Assembly (NCBI GenBank): GCA_030646655.1
Contig: JAUSLB010000006.1
Span: 1-5,896 of the forward strand
Origin: Deltaproteobacteria bacterium
GTDB taxonomy: Bacteria; Desulfobacterota; GWC2-55-46
Direction of reading: 5' to 3'
DNA length: 5,896 nucleotides
In this document: one piece after another, positions 5,835-5,896 of the stretch
Layout of the letters: each line of letters begins with the position of its first letter
Position numbering within the stretch: position 1 is the stretch's first letter
The notes under the pieces: generated by a model
Seen by the model: only the letters and a program-made list of their open reading frames with translations
The model's database searches: none
Told to the model about the DNA's origin: nothing
Made by a program: the position numbers and the translations under genes

Positions 5835-5896
5835 TTATGCTACGGCGTTAAGCACCACAACTCCGAGCGCGTCCCTCTCCGAGCGGCTTAATATCT
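5835..5896 (-). CDS. C-terminal fragment of an unidentified upstream gene
   Basis: A frame open from the right edge encodes ILSRSERDALGVVVLNAVA and ends in TAA at 5835-5837, 35 nt before the HDOD start. Third codon positions are richer in G and C than in the competing open frame, which ends at 5848, so this frame is the more likely gene tail. The fragment is too short to assign a family. Same direction and short gap suggest an operon with the HDOD gene. Confidence 0.5.
   Translation of the reverse strand, partial: ILSRSERDALGVVVLNAVA

Noticed and set aside
5848..5895. Alternative open frame at the right edge ending at 5848
   Set aside because: Its third codon positions are poorer in G and C than the frame ending at 5835, and it leaves a larger gap to the next gene.

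Overview
The window lies inside a flagellar gene cluster. Every supported gene is on the minus strand, so transcription runs from the right edge (5896) to the left edge (1). The complete genes, in transcription order, are: an HDOD-domain signalling protein; a small single-pass membrane protein with a coiled middle and an HTH-like C-terminus (DUF2802/SwrB-like); flgF and flgG (proximal and distal rod); flgA (P-ring chaperone); flgH (L-ring lipoprotein); and flgI (P-ring). Partial genes sit at both edges. The left one is the N-terminus of a protein with a histidine-kinase-type H-box. The right one is a 19-codon tail that I cannot identify.

The presence of FlgH, FlgI and FlgA means an organism with an outer membrane and a peptidoglycan layer (diderm). 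The flgF-G-A-H-I order, strong GGAGG ribosome binding sites, frequent ATA and AGG codons and sigma-54-type promoters suggest a Desulfobacterota (deltaproteobacterial), Nitrospirota or related lineage. This placement is an inference from style and gene order, not from a database match.

Layout: 5835-5896 tail of an unknown gene; 4954-5799 HDOD gene; 4813-4953 intergenic region with a sigma-54 promoter; 4390-4812 DUF2802/SwrB-like gene; 4201-4389 intergenic region with a second sigma-54 promoter and nested inverted repeats; 153-4200 flgF-flgG-flgA-flgH-flgI, with gaps of 4 to 20 nt or a short overlap; 1-141 start of the H-box protein, 11 nt after flgI. No stretch above 300 bases lacks a gene; the longest gap is 189 nt.

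The structural genes form one assembly module. FlgF and FlgG build the rod. FlgA escorts FlgI to form the P-ring in the peptidoglycan, and FlgH forms the L-ring in the outer membrane. The two promoters share the core GGCACGC-N3-TTGCAT, which fits the sigma-54 plus enhancer-binding-protein control of middle flagellar genes in FlrC/FleR-type hierarchies. The most notable points are the paired sigma-54 promoters, the H-box protein in the place where flgJ is often found, and the SwrB-like protein under its own sigma-54 promoter just ahead of the rod genes.
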